NCBI GenBank assembly: GCA_041082245.1
Contig: JBDOIE010000006.1
Span: 18,545 to 82,544, forward strand
Reading direction: 5' to 3'
DNA: 64,000 bases
Origin: DAOTVY01 sp041082245
Lineage (GTDB): Bacteria; Chloroflexota; Chloroflexia; DTKN01
Of the stretch, positions 32,119-41,096 are shown in pieces. The position numbers and the translations under genes are program-made. Position 1 is the stretch's first letter; each line of letters starts with the position of its first letter. The notes under the pieces are model-generated. The model made no database searches, was not told the DNA's origin, and saw nothing but the letters and a program-made list of their open reading frames with translations.

Positions 32119-34118
32119 GGCTTCCCCTCCCCTGCGGCGAGTTCTACATCGCCCACCGTGCACCAGGGACTACCGTCCGGAAGGAGAAGGGGCGTTTCCG
32201 CCGCGTCTACCTGCCGGTAGCCGACCTGGATGCGATAGCGGCCCGGCGGAAGGTCCCCGGGCAGCGTGAGCTCGTAAAAGTCCAGGAATTCGTCCCCGGG
32301 CAACCAGACCGACGTCGGCAGAAACCCACCCAGCGGTTCGCCTGCGACGTGCGCGCGGACATTGTTGCCTTCGTCCACGAGCCGGACGACCGTTTCCAGC
32401 CGCGGCAAGTCCGGCTGCAGGCCTTCGACGTAGAGGGTAAGCGGTATCGTGGCCCCCGGTCGGACAGGGGTGCGCCATGGCTGGAGGTCGACCCCGAACA
32501 GGTAGACCATCCCGCCGAACCTGGCCTGCAAGGGGACTTGAGGATCGGGGAAACCCACGCGGCGTTCCGCGTTAAAGGAAATCGCGTAGAGGTCGAGTCC
32601 AACCCAGTGCTGTTCGTCGCAGCGGAGGAAGGGGTTCAGCGTGAACCACTCGTAGACCCAGCGGCGGGGATCGACGGTTTGTTCGTGGAACGGGGCGAGA
32701 AGCAGCCAGGCCCGGCGGCGTCCCGTGGTCAGCCGATCCATATCCGCTTCAAAGTCGCGGAAGGAGTAGCCTTCGGTGAGCAGATCCCGTATCGTACGGA
32801 GGTCCAGCGGCACATCGGGGCGGCGCTGGGCGTAGTACGAGACGGCGGGAAGGATATAGTTCGGGTGCACGACGATCAGGTCGCCCGGGTGCGCGTGGTC
32901 CTGGAGGTAGGAGGTGGCCTCGCGGAACTGCTCCTTATGGGGCTGGCCGGAAAAATGGTGCACCCAGACTTCGCGCAGGGAGATTGCCGGGAGCAGGAGG
33001 CCTGAAGCGAGGCCCAACGCGGCCGCAAGGAGGCCGAGGGCCCGGTCGCCGGTACGCCTGAGCCGGGCACCCCACAGCCACAGGGTTTCGAGCCCAACCG
33101 CCAGAAGCAGGAGGTAGGACGGAAGCAAGCCGAGGAGGTAGCGGGCATAGTAGAGGGGACGGATCAGGTAAAAGGCGAAAAAGGCCGCGCCGGGGGCGAC
33201 GAGCGCAGCGAGGAAGAAACGCCTCTGCTCCGTTTGCCCTTTCGAGCCAAGGGCAGCCACCCCGCAGACGACCAGGATGGCGAATGGAAGGAGAAAAGGC
33301 CGTCGGTCTGGCCCTTCCCCAGGAAGCGGCGCGTGGGCGCTGATGCGGAGGCTGAGCTGGCTGAAGGCGTCGAGGACCACCAATGGGTCGCGGGGAGCAG
33401 AAAACTGCCGTGCGGCGCCGGCCTGCCCGAGCCCCAGCCAGAGCACGAGCAGGGTCAGGGCAAGGGCAGCCGCGAGGAGGATGCGACGCCGCGCCTGACG
33501 TGCGCTCAGGAGGAGGAAAGTCATTTGCCCCACCAGGGACAGGATCGCGATAAGACGATGGGTAAGAAGGGAAAGAAGGGTCAGGAGGACAAAGCCGGCC
33601 CAGAACCAGACGTTTTGCCGCGCCAGGGCTTCCCGGATCGCGATCCAGGTCGCCAGGGAGAAAAGAAGTGCCACTGCGTACGCCTTGGCCTCCTGGGCGT
33701 ACCAGACCGCGATCGGAGAAAGGGACAGGAGGGCAGCGGCCAGCAAGCCGGCACGGCGGCCGATCAGGTCCCGGCCAAGCAGGTAGAGGAGGGGGATCGT
33801 CACGGTGCCTGCAAGTGCCGACGGCCAGCGCAGCGCGGCTTCTTGGGAACCAAAGAGGGCGGTCCACACGCGCATCGCAAGGATGTACAGAGGATAGCCC
33901 TGGTGGGGGTCGAAGAGGGCGCGGAAGAGATCCGAAAACGGCCGGCCGGCCTCGACCACGGTATAGACCTCGTCCAGCCAGAGGCTTTGCTGGGAAAGCG
34001 TCAGGCTGCGGAGCAAGAAGCCCAGAAGGACGATCCCACCCAGGAGGAACAGATGCCATGGTAGGCGATGCAGAAGACGACGCGCGGTTGAAGAGGGCTT
34101 TGTTTCGGTCAAACGCAT
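32115..34118 (-). CDS. GT39-type membrane glycosyltransferase with C-terminal beta-sandwich
   Basis: A 667-residue protein with about 10-12 membrane helices, the GT39 signature loop SLWLDEVYTVVEAGRPF, and a beta-rich extracytoplasmic tail (about residues 555-667, GVDLQPWRTPVRPGATIPLTL). It lacks the TPR section of the two following paralogs. The ATG at 34116-34118 is used because the in-frame ATG at 34178 overlaps the promoter and would precede the start of transcription. It is the first gene of an operon of five: three GT39 genes, a methyltransferase and the hydrolase-GNAT fusion. Confidence 0.88.
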   Translation of the reverse strand: MRLTETKPSSTARRLLHRLPWHLFLLGGIVLLGFLLRSLTLSQQSLWLDEVYTVVEAGRPFSDLFRALFDPHQGYPLYILAMRVWTALFGSQEAALRWPSALAGTVTIPLLYLLGRDLIGRRAGLLAAALLSLSPIAVWYAQEAKAYAVALLFSLATWIAIREALARQNVWFWAGFVLLTLLSLLTHRLIAILSLVGQMTFLLLSARQARRRILLAAALALTLLVLWLGLGQAGAARQFSAPRDPLVVLDAFSQLSLRISAHAPLPGEGPDRRPFLLPFAILVVCGVAALGSKGQTEQRRFFLAALVAPGAAFFAFYLIRPLYYARYLLGLLPSYLLLLAVGLETLWLWGARLRRTGDRALGLLAAALGLASGLLLPAISLREVWVHHFSGQPHKEQFREATSYLQDHAHPGDLIVVHPNYILPAVSYYAQRRPDVPLDLRTIRDLLTEGYSFRDFEADMDRLTTGRRRAWLLLAPFHEQTVDPRRWVYEWFTLNPFLRCDEQHWVGLDLYAISFNAERRVGFPDPQVPLQARFGGMVYLFGVDLQPWRTPVRPGATIPLTLYVEGLQPDLPRLETVVRLVDEGNNVRAHVAGEPLGGFLPTSVWLPGDEFLDFYELTLPGDLPPGRYRIQVGYRQVDAAETPLLLPDGSPWCTVGDVELAAGEGKP

Positions 34119-34149
34119 CCTCGCTTTCCTGTTCGGGCTGGTCAGGGTT

Positions 34150-34178
34150 ATGATACCCCAGGCGGTAGGGGGTGTCAA
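34150..34178 (-). promoter_or_regulatory. Sigma-70 promoter of the GT39 operon
   Basis: Read leftward: TTGACA (complement of 34173-34178), a 17-bp spacer, TATCAT (complement of 34150-34155). It defines the downstream ATG at 34118 as the real start. Confidence 0.85.
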
Positions 34179-34289
34179 CTTGAGCGGACAAGGACTGCCA
34201 GATGGGACGTAGCGACCCCTGCGGCAAGCTGCAAAGTCGAAATGCCCGCTCGGCTAGCCGCGGGACGCATACGGATTGCAGTCGGTCGC

Positions 34290-35534
34290 CTAGGTGAAAG
34301 TGAGAGGTTTCAGGTGGCTCGTGCCAGCAGGACGACTGAGGCGCGCCACCAGGGCACCCGCAGCGGCCACGGCAGGCAGCAGGGTTAGGGGACCCCCCGG
34401 CCCGGGGTCCAACATGATCCATAGCGGTACGGCACTGCCGAGCAGCAGGAGGCCGTACCACAGCCAGGAGCTACGGGGCTCTTGGAGCACCGGAGAGGCG
34501 TAGGCGATCAGCGCGCCGGCCAGTAGCCAAAGCACCAGGTCGTGTACGTACAGATGGGGGCTGATGAGTGTGGTCAGCACAAGCGTCGCAGCGAACTGTA
34601 GAGGAAAACGGGGGCCGGCCGGCCGCCACGCGCCGCGCCAGGCGCAGGCCAGCGCCCCCAGGGAAACGAGTTCGAGGCCGGCCAGGAGAAGGTCAGCGCC
34701 CAGGCCGGGGCCCAGCAAGCGGAGCGCGAAGGCCCGCCAGTTGTGCATAGCGGTTGGGAAAATCCCGTACTGGCCTCGCCAGCCCAGGCTACTAAGGGAG
34801 ATCCCGATGTACTCCTCGTAGCCAGACAAGCCCAACAGAGGTACGGTCGGCAAGAGCAGCAGGCAGACCCCTACGCCGAATCCCGCCAGCGCAGCCCAGC
34901 GCCGTTTGCCGAGCACAACCAACAGGATCGGCATCGCCAGCGGCGGCTTCACGCTGCAAAGGGCCAGTGACAGGCCGGCCCAGAACTCCCGTCCATGGAG
35001 AAACAGGACATAGGCCCCCGTCAGGCCGAGCGGGACCAGCAGCGTTGTCTGTCCTTGCATCAGGTGCACAGAAAGGGGGAAAAAGGATGCCACGGCCAAG
35101 ACGTAAGTACCCCAGGAGCGCGTCCCATCCCACAGATAGCGATGCAGGAGGAAAAGGTACACCGCGAGCAGGACGACGCTGAGCGTCGGCCAGACGTAAT
35201 ACCCGGTTGCCAGAGGCAACAGGCCCAAAGGCAGCAGCAACGGCAGTATTGTCGGGGGATAGAGAAAGGGCAACACACCACTGCTGACTTGGCGTGTTCC
35301 CAGGAGCCTCTCTTGGTACCGGATCTGGTTATCCACGTTGTAGACATGCTCGCCCTGACCGTGGGCGACGATGTGCGCGCCCGTATAAAGGTTGAGGAAG
35401 TCCCAGGCGATCGTTTCAAAGCGCGTCGGGCTCTGAACGATGAACAAGGCCCACTGGATAATGCAGATGCCGAGCAAGAAAAGGTAGAAGCCCCATAGCA
35501 GCAGCCTGCTGGCTTTGATCCAGGAGAGTTTCAC
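34290..35534 (-). CDS. GT87-family membrane mannosyltransferase-like protein (DUF2029)
   Basis: A 414-residue polytopic protein with about ten hydrophobic helices. The GT87 signature is visible: the first loop AWDFLNLYTGAHIV with the catalytic aspartate, FLYPPTILPLLLPLGLLP, the segment LMQGQTTLLVPLGL, and CSVKPPLAMPILLVVLGKRRW. PimE-type relatives use polyprenyl-phosphate-mannose. The GTG start at 35532-35534 follows AAGGAGTTACACT. It stands alone between two promoters that face away from it, 111 bases before the GT39 operon promoter. Its own promoter is not convincing in the sequence. Confidence 0.87.
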   Translation of the reverse strand: MKLSWIKASRLLLWGFYLFLLGICIIQWALFIVQSPTRFETIAWDFLNLYTGAHIVAHGQGEHVYNVDNQIRYQERLLGTRQVSSGVLPFLYPPTILPLLLPLGLLPLATGYYVWPTLSVVLLAVYLFLLHRYLWDGTRSWGTYVLAVASFFPLSVHLMQGQTTLLVPLGLTGAYVLFLHGREFWAGLSLALCSVKPPLAMPILLVVLGKRRWAALAGFGVGVCLLLLPTVPLLGLSGYEEYIGISLSSLGWRGQYGIFPTAMHNWRAFALRLLGPGLGADLLLAGLELVSLGALACAWRGAWRPAGPRFPLQFAATLVLTTLISPHLYVHDLVLWLLAGALIAYASPVLQEPRSSWLWYGLLLLGSAVPLWIMLDPGPGGPLTLLPAVAAAGALVARLSRPAGTSHLKPLTFT

Positions 35535-35964
35535 AGTGTAACTCCTTGCTCTCGACTGTCCTCCAGGACTTAGCCACCAGCGCGGACCCTGGCTCCGCTG
35601 GCTTCACGTTCGCCGTTTGAACCCACCGGCGCCTTTGCGAGTACTTGCACCAGCACTCCCAAGCGAATTCCTAACGCTCCCGCGTCAGATGGCGGTAAAT
35701 CGCAACCCCTTCGGAATCGCAGACCCGGCGACAATGGTCAGAGGGAGCCAGCTGCAAGAAGGGATTACCACGAGGCAGGGTTCTCCGGTTCGAACCTCGA
35801 CAAAAGGAACACCCTTTCCGAAACCTTTCATTACCCGCTGGATGACAGAAGCGAGTATACGTGCCGTGGGCTATAAAGTCAAGAGGGGGATTGCTAAACT
35901 ACCTCTTTTGAGGGACCGCAAGGCAGGTGGTATAATAAAAGCAGGTTCGGAAAGAGAGGTAACG
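35535..35964. other. 430-base intergenic region at the left edge of the glycan island
   Basis: The frame of the following gene stays open through most of this stretch, but the composition is not protein-like and the promoter at 35908-35936 lies inside it, so I call no gene. A bulged hairpin (arms CCAGC and TCCGCTGG, about 35577-35601) sits in the leader of the leftward GT87 gene. A tRNA T-loop-like string near 35785 does not form a T-arm. Confidence 0.55.
35908..35936 (+). promoter_or_regulatory. Sigma-70 promoter of the glycan island
   Basis: TTGAGG at 35908-35913, a 17-bp spacer and perfect TATAAT at 35931-35936. The predicted transcript begins near 35943, 22 bases before the GT2 start, and may run through the next four overlapping genes. 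Confidence 0.85.
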
Positions 35965-37071
35965 ATGGATTGCCCCAAGCACGATGGGAGTGCTGCGAAT
36001 CAGCTCGCACGAGTGTTCGGAGAGCATCTCCGAGGCATCCCGATCGACGATCCCGCGGCCGCCCTCCGCTTCTGCCGTTCCTTAGCGTGTCTCTTGTGTG
36101 GGGACGGGACAGACAGCGAGCGGCCCGAGCTTTCCATCGTGATCCCCGTGTACAACGAAGAAGAGAACCTTATACCACTATACGATCGACTGAGCGCGGT
36201 GCTCGAAAAGATGGGGTGCTCCTACGAGATCGTCTTTGTAGACGATGGCAGCCGGGATCGAAGCGTACTCCAGATGCGCGAATTTGCCCGGCAAGACCAT
36301 CGGGTGCAGGTTGTAGAACTGGCGCGCAACTTCGGGCACCAGATCGCGATCAGCGCCGGCCTGGATTTCGCCCGCGGCAGAGGCATCGTGGTGATGGACG
36401 CGGATCTCCAGGATCCTCCAGAAATGATCCCGGAATTCTTTGCGCGCTGGAAAGAAGGCCATGACGTGGTTTATGCCGTTCGCACGCGTCGGAAGGAAGG
36501 GGCAATCAAGCGTCTCGCCTATGCATCCTTCTACCGACTGTTGCGCTCTATAGCGAACATCGATATCCCGCTTGACTCCGGAGATTTCTGCCTGATGGAT
36601 CGACGGGTCGTGGAACTGCTGACTGCGATGCCCGAACGCAACCGGTTCGTGCGGGGTATCCGTGCCTGGGTCGGACTGAACCAGATCGGCTTACCCTACG
36701 AGCGGGATGCCCGTCACGCCGGGCGCAGCCATTACAGCTGGGCGCGGCTCATGTCGCTCGCCCTTGACGGGCTGATCTCTTTCAGCTTCGCGCCTCTACG
36801 GTTGATCAGCATACTTGGGATATGTATCTCGTGCGTGTCGCTCACCCTGGCCGCTTTCTACTTCGTAAAGAAACTCGTCGTTGGATTGAACCCCCCAGGC
36901 TTTGCCACCCTGGTGGTCGCCCTGCTGTTCTTGTCCGGTGTGCAACTCATCACGATTGGGGTCATCGGCGAGTACGTCGGCCGTATTTTCGAGGAAGTAA
37001 AGCGGCGTCCTCTATACGTGGTACGACGTGTGACATACGGGAATCGGCATGCGTATCCTGATGCTGAATAA
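35965..37071 (+). CDS. GT2 polyprenyl-phosphate glycosyltransferase (DPM1/GtrB-like)
   Basis: A 368-residue family 2 glycosyltransferase. After a short leader, LSIVIPVYNEEENL begins the GT-A domain. EIVFVDDGSRDRS and the metal-binding VMDADLQDPPE follow. Two C-terminal membrane helices (about 275-345) anchor it. Such proteins load glucose or mannose onto polyprenyl phosphate, the donor used by GT39 and GT87 enzymes encoded nearby. The ATG at 35965 follows GAGAGGTAACG and lies downstream of a strong promoter; longer in-frame starts would precede that promoter. Its end overlaps the GT4 gene by 23 bases. Confidence 0.92.
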   Translation: MDCPKHDGSAANQLARVFGEHLRGIPIDDPAAALRFCRSLACLLCGDGTDSERPELSIVIPVYNEEENLIPLYDRLSAVLEKMGCSYEIVFVDDGSRDRSVLQMREFARQDHRVQVVELARNFGHQIAISAGLDFARGRGIVVMDADLQDPPEMIPEFFARWKEGHDVVYAVRTRRKEGAIKRLAYASFYRLLRSIANIDIPLDSGDFCLMDRRVVELLTAMPERNRFVRGIRAWVGLNQIGLPYERDARHAGRSHYSWARLMSLALDGLISFSFAPLRLISILGICISCVSLTLAAFYFVKKLVVGLNPPGFATLVVALLFLSGVQLITIGVIGEYVGRIFEEVKRRPLYVVRRVTYGNRHAYPDAE

Positions 37072-38188
37072 TGAGTTCCCGCCCCTCGGGGGCGGAACAG
37101 GTACCGTGAACCGTGCCATCCTCTTGCGCTTGAGCGGGGTGGAAAGCCTTGAAATCGACCTGGTGACATCCGCGACGGACAAGAAGGCGTCCGAAGAACG
37201 GATTGCGCCGAACATCCGGATCCTCAAAGTACCGGTGAATCCTCGCCTTCTTCACCACGCCACCAATCGCGAACTGATCACCTATGCAGTCTATGGCTTT
37301 CCGCTGGCGTTGCGCTTGCACCGTGAGAAGGCGTATGACGCCTGCCTTGCCTGGAGTGCGGTCCCAGCAGGCGCGATGGCCTTGCTCTTGCTACGCTCTC
37401 AGGGCCTGCATTACGCGGTCCGGGTTTGTGGACCGGACATCCCGGGTTTCGAGCGGCGTTACGCGCCCCTCTATCCCTTGCTGAAGCCGCTGATCGGAGC
37501 CGTTTTCCGTCACGCGGAGGTCGTGATAGCCAAGTGCGCGCTAGAAGCCGCCATGATCCGAGCGGTGGAACCGGCTGCATCCATCACGTTAATCCCCAAC
37601 GGCGTCGATCTCGAAACCTTTCAGCAGGCCGACATTTCGTCGGAACCCCCTTTCCGGGTGCTGTGTGTGGGTCGGCTGATCGAACGCAAAGGCCAGCATC
37701 ACCTGATTCGGGCCGTCTATGAAGCCGTTCGTCGCGGCATCGACGTGACCCTGGAGCTCGTGGGCACAGGCGATGCTCTGGGAAGATACAAGGCTCTGGT
37801 CCACAAATTGGGACTCGAGGAACGGGTGCGATTCTCGGGATACGTTCCTCGGGAGGAGATCGCCGCTCGCTATGCTGCGGCCCATGTCTTCGTGTTGCCC
37901 TCGTACAATGAGGGAATGAGCGTGGCCACCCTGGAAGCTATGGCTGCGGGTCTGCCGGTCGTTGTCACACGAACGGGCGGCGTGGAAGAGTTGGTGGAAG
38001 AAGGGATAAACGGGCTTACGTTCACATGGGGCGATGTGGCGACGTTGGCCGACCACCTGATCCGTCTGGCTACAGACCGGGATCTCGCGCGGCGCATGGG
38101 AAAAGCTTCCCGTGCGCGTGCTGCGCTCTTTTCATGGGACCGTGCTGCGGGCCGTTTCAAACAAGTCCTTGAGGATGTTGCGCGATGA
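37049..38188 (+). CDS. GT4 glycosyltransferase
   Basis: A 379-residue GT-B enzyme. The N-terminal acceptor domain starts MRILMLNNEFPPLGGGTGTV. The donor domain has VGRLIERKGQHHLIRAV, ELVGTGDALGRYKALV and the E-x7-E motif in PSYNEGMSVATLEAMAAGLPVV. It retains its sugar from a nucleotide donor with retention of configuration, as is usual for GT4, on the cytoplasmic side. Translation is probably coupled to the preceding gene (23-base overlap, weak ribosome site), and the next gene starts within its stop codon. Confidence 0.93.
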   Translation: MRILMLNNEFPPLGGGTGTVNRAILLRLSGVESLEIDLVTSATDKKASEERIAPNIRILKVPVNPRLLHHATNRELITYAVYGFPLALRLHREKAYDACLAWSAVPAGAMALLLLRSQGLHYAVRVCGPDIPGFERRYAPLYPLLKPLIGAVFRHAEVVIAKCALEAAMIRAVEPAASITLIPNGVDLETFQQADISSEPPFRVLCVGRLIERKGQHHLIRAVYEAVRRGIDVTLELVGTGDALGRYKALVHKLGLEERVRFSGYVPREEIAARYAAAHVFVLPSYNEGMSVATLEAMAAGLPVVVTRTGGVEELVEEGINGLTFTWGDVATLADHLIRLATDRDLARRMGKASRARAALFSWDRAAGRFKQVLEDVAR

Positions 38189-39564
38189 GCGTCATCCAGC
38201 GGTTGCATAGCGCCGGCATCCGATGCGGCTTCACACTTCTGAACTCCTGGCGCCCGTATGGCCGGTGCCTCGCGTTCCTGGAACGTACGCAGTGGTGGCC
38301 CTGGCAGGAGATCCAGGAGCTGCAATGGCGCAAACTTCGGGCCTTGATACAGCACGCTTGGGAGCGGGTACCGTTTTACCGCGAGCGGTTCGCTTCGCTG
38401 GGGATTCGGCCGGAGGATATCGGTTCTGTCAAAGACCTCGCGCTACTGCCCATACTTACGAAGGAGGAGATCCAGGAGCATCGGGAAGCGCTGATCGCTA
38501 CAGCTGTGCGCAAGGAACGGCTCATTGAGAACCATACAGGGGGCTCTACGGGCCATCCCCTCACGTTCTACCAGGACAAGAATTTCGAGGCCTGGCGCAG
38601 GGCGGACGTTCTTCGAAACTATCGCTGGGCTGGATATCGGCTCGGAGCCCGCTGGGCATTTCTGTGGGGGTCCGACTACGATGCCCGGCAGCATCGCGGT
38701 CTCTGGAGTCGGTGGGTGGATCGCATCGTCTACAACCTGCGGTGGATCAACACCTTCGACTTGAGTGCAGAGACCCTGGTGCTGGCCGCCAAGCAGCTGG
38801 CGCGGTGGAAGCCCGAGATTATCGTAGCGTATGTATCCTCGGCTGTACTGCTCGCGCGACTAGTCCGGGAACAGGGCCTGGAAGGTATTCGGCCCCGCTC
38901 GATCCAGACTTCCGCCGAGGTGCTCACTCCCGAGGAGCGACATCTCCTTGAGGAGACTTTTCACTGCCGGGTTTTCGATCGCTACGGCTGCCGCGAGGTA
39001 GGGAACATCGCCCACGAGTGCCCGAGCCATCAGGGGCTGCATGTGCTTGCGGAAAACAACCTGGTAGAGCTCGTGGATGACATGGGACGTGCGGTGCCCC
39101 CGGGGCAAGTGGGACGGGTGATCGTCACCAACCTGAACAATTACGCGATGCCGTTCATCCGTTACGAGGTCGGTGATCTGGCCATCGCTGCACAGGCCCC
39201 GTGCTCGTGTGGGCGGGGTCTGCCCTTATGGAAGCAGATCGTCGGAAGGAAGAGCGATGTCATTATCTCTCCCTGCGGAAAACTGCTGCACGGGGAGTTC
39301 TTCACGCACCTGTTCTACCGCCTCGACGGAGTGCGTCAATTTCGTGTGATCCAGGAGACCCGCACGGACCTGCGTATCCAGATCGTTCCGGGACAGGGTT
39401 TCGATGCCCAGATGGCGGTCGATTTCCTCAAGAACGCGATCCTGAGGCATGGAGATCCAGCTTTCCAGGTCTATGTGGAACTATGCGAGCACCTACCGCC
39501 ATGTGCCTCGGGAAAGTACCGTTTTACCGTTTCGAACGTCCCTTTGGAGCTTGCAAGCAGATGA
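38185..39564 (+). CDS. CapK / phenylacetate-CoA ligase-like adenylate-forming protein
   Basis: A 459-residue member of the CapK subgroup of phenylacetate-CoA ligase-like enzymes. The nucleotide-binding loop is NHTGGSTGHPLTFYQD. The A5-like segment is VFDRYGCREVGNIAHEC, and RYEVGDLA is the A7-like motif. CPSH and CSCGRG supply cysteines seen in F390-synthetase-like relatives. In capsule and exopolysaccharide clusters such proteins probably activate a carboxylic acid for attachment to the glycan. The ATG overlaps the GT4 stop by 4 bases (ATGA). The acid used is unknown. Confidence 0.87.
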   Translation: MSVIQRLHSAGIRCGFTLLNSWRPYGRCLAFLERTQWWPWQEIQELQWRKLRALIQHAWERVPFYRERFASLGIRPEDIGSVKDLALLPILTKEEIQEHREALIATAVRKERLIENHTGGSTGHPLTFYQDKNFEAWRRADVLRNYRWAGYRLGARWAFLWGSDYDARQHRGLWSRWVDRIVYNLRWINTFDLSAETLVLAAKQLARWKPEIIVAYVSSAVLLARLVREQGLEGIRPRSIQTSAEVLTPEERHLLEETFHCRVFDRYGCREVGNIAHECPSHQGLHVLAENNLVELVDDMGRAVPPGQVGRVIVTNLNNYAMPFIRYEVGDLAIAAQAPCSCGRGLPLWKQIVGRKSDVIISPCGKLLHGEFFTHLFYRLDGVRQFRVIQETRTDLRIQIVPGQGFDAQMAVDFLKNAILRHGDPAFQVYVELCEHLPPCASGKYRFTVSNVPLELASR

Positions 39565-41096
39565 GCCACATTCGAACGCTGTTCGACCCCCGGGTAGCCA
39601 TCTATGACGGCCAACGAACGGCCTATCCTCAGCGCCCACCGTTCCACCCGCCACGGCGCTACCCGGAGTATCCCTTCGACCAACAAGAATGGGACCCTGA
39701 GAACTGGGTCTACGAAGCAGTTCGGCAGCTCTTTTTCCTGCTGGGGCTGGACCGTGAACACTATGGGACACCCTCGTGGAACCCCTTGGGCGAAATCGTC
39801 CATCCGGGAGATCGTGTGATACTTAAACCCAACTTGGTGATCAGCGAGCACCTACAGGGCCAGTCTGGCCTCGAGTCCGCCGTCGTACACGGAGCTGTTG
39901 TACGCCCCGTCATCGACTACGTATGGCTGGCGCTCCAAGGAAGGGGCAAGATTACGTTGCTCGATTCGCCGATCAAGGAAACAGACTTTCACGCGGTGCT
40001 GATGCGCACAGGAATCGGGCCCACCATCGATTGGCTCACGCGACGGTACGGCCTCGATATTCAGGTACTGGACCTTCGGCGGCTTCGCGTCGAGCGCGAT
40101 GCAGCCGGGCTGATGGTGCGGCAGTCGCGACTGCCAGGTGATCCGGCGGGATACCGGGTCATCGATCTTGGCCAACGAAGTATGTTTGCGGAAGTTGACC
40201 ACCTCGCTGACAGGTTTCGCAGCACCGCTGCAGTTTATGAGAATGCTGTTCCAGAGGCCCACGGCCAAGGCCGACACTTGTACAGCCTTCCTGTATGTGT
40301 GCTCGAGGCGGACGCAGTGATTAGCCTTGCAAAGATGAAGACACACCGAAAGGCAGGTGTCACCTTGAGCCTGAAGAACGTGGTCGGCCTGACGAACGAG
40401 AAGCGCTGGCTGCCCCACCACCGGTTGGGAAGCCCTCGCGACGGAGGCGACGAATACCCGGACGGCACTCGGCTGGACGTCCGGCTTAAAGGGTGGGCAA
40501 GAGAACTGCTGAAGAGCCGACCCTGGGGGCGGTCCGCCGCGAGGATGATAGGCCTCCCGGTACTTCGGTGCTATGAACGACTCGTGCGCCCGGTGCTGGA
40601 CCGCTTGGTGGAACAAGGTCCGCATGGCCGGATCGAGGAAGGCGATTGGTTCGGAAATGACACGGTGTGGCGAATGGCGCTCGATCTCAACACGGTCCTC
40701 TTCTATGCGGATCGCGAAGGCGTCCTGCGGGAAGAGCCCCAGCGACGATACCTGGGGCTTGTGGACGGAATCGTCGGGGGTATGGAAGAAGGTCCTCTCA
40801 TGCCGACCCCCCGCCCAAGCGGTGTCCTCGCCGCAGGATTGAACCCGGTCGCCTTGGATATGGTGTGCGCTCGCCTGATGGGCTTCGATTGGACCAAGAT
40901 CCCGCTCATCCGAAAGGCAGCGGAAAGAGAATGGCTCCCTCTGGGGAGATTCACGCTTGCTGACCTTACCGTGCAGAGCAATTCCGAGCGCTGGAGGGCT
41001 CTTCTGTGCTCACAAGACCCGGGGCTGGCTTTCGTTGCACCGGCTGGTTGGCGAGGACATATCGAGGTAGACACGGCTGATGGAGCTCCCAGGTAG
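39561..41096 (+). CDS. DUF362-domain protein
   Basis: A 511-residue protein with the DUF362 fold. Landmarks are DRVILKPNLVISEH, ITLLDSPIKETDFHAVL, AVISLAKMKTHRKAGVTLSLKNVVGLTNEKRWLPHH (across about residues 243-278), and GVLAAGLNPVALDMVCARLMGFD near the C-terminus. DUF362 proteins accompany some polysaccharide clusters; the biochemical role is not established, and no ferredoxin cluster is fused here. The ATG sits in the ATGA overlap with the CapK-like gene. The upstream open frame inside that gene is not used. Confidence 0.85.
   Translation: MSHIRTLFDPRVAIYDGQRTAYPQRPPFHPPRRYPEYPFDQQEWDPENWVYEAVRQLFFLLGLDREHYGTPSWNPLGEIVHPGDRVILKPNLVISEHLQGQSGLESAVVHGAVVRPVIDYVWLALQGRGKITLLDSPIKETDFHAVLMRTGIGPTIDWLTRRYGLDIQVLDLRRLRVERDAAGLMVRQSRLPGDPAGYRVIDLGQRSMFAEVDHLADRFRSTAAVYENAVPEAHGQGRHLYSLPVCVLEADAVISLAKMKTHRKAGVTLSLKNVVGLTNEKRWLPHHRLGSPRDGGDEYPDGTRLDVRLKGWARELLKSRPWGRSAARMIGLPVLRCYERLVRPVLDRLVEQGPHGRIEEGDWFGNDTVWRMALDLNTVLFYADREGVLREEPQRRYLGLVDGIVGGMEEGPLMPTPRPSGVLAAGLNPVALDMVCARLMGFDWTKIPLIRKAAEREWLPLGRFTLADLTVQSNSERWRALLCSQDPGLAFVAPAGWRGHIEVDTADGAPR

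Noticed and set aside
35775..35800. A tRNA T-loop-like string (GGTTCGAACC)
   Set aside because: The flanking bases do not pair as a five-base T-stem, and no acceptor, anticodon or D arms are found around it.
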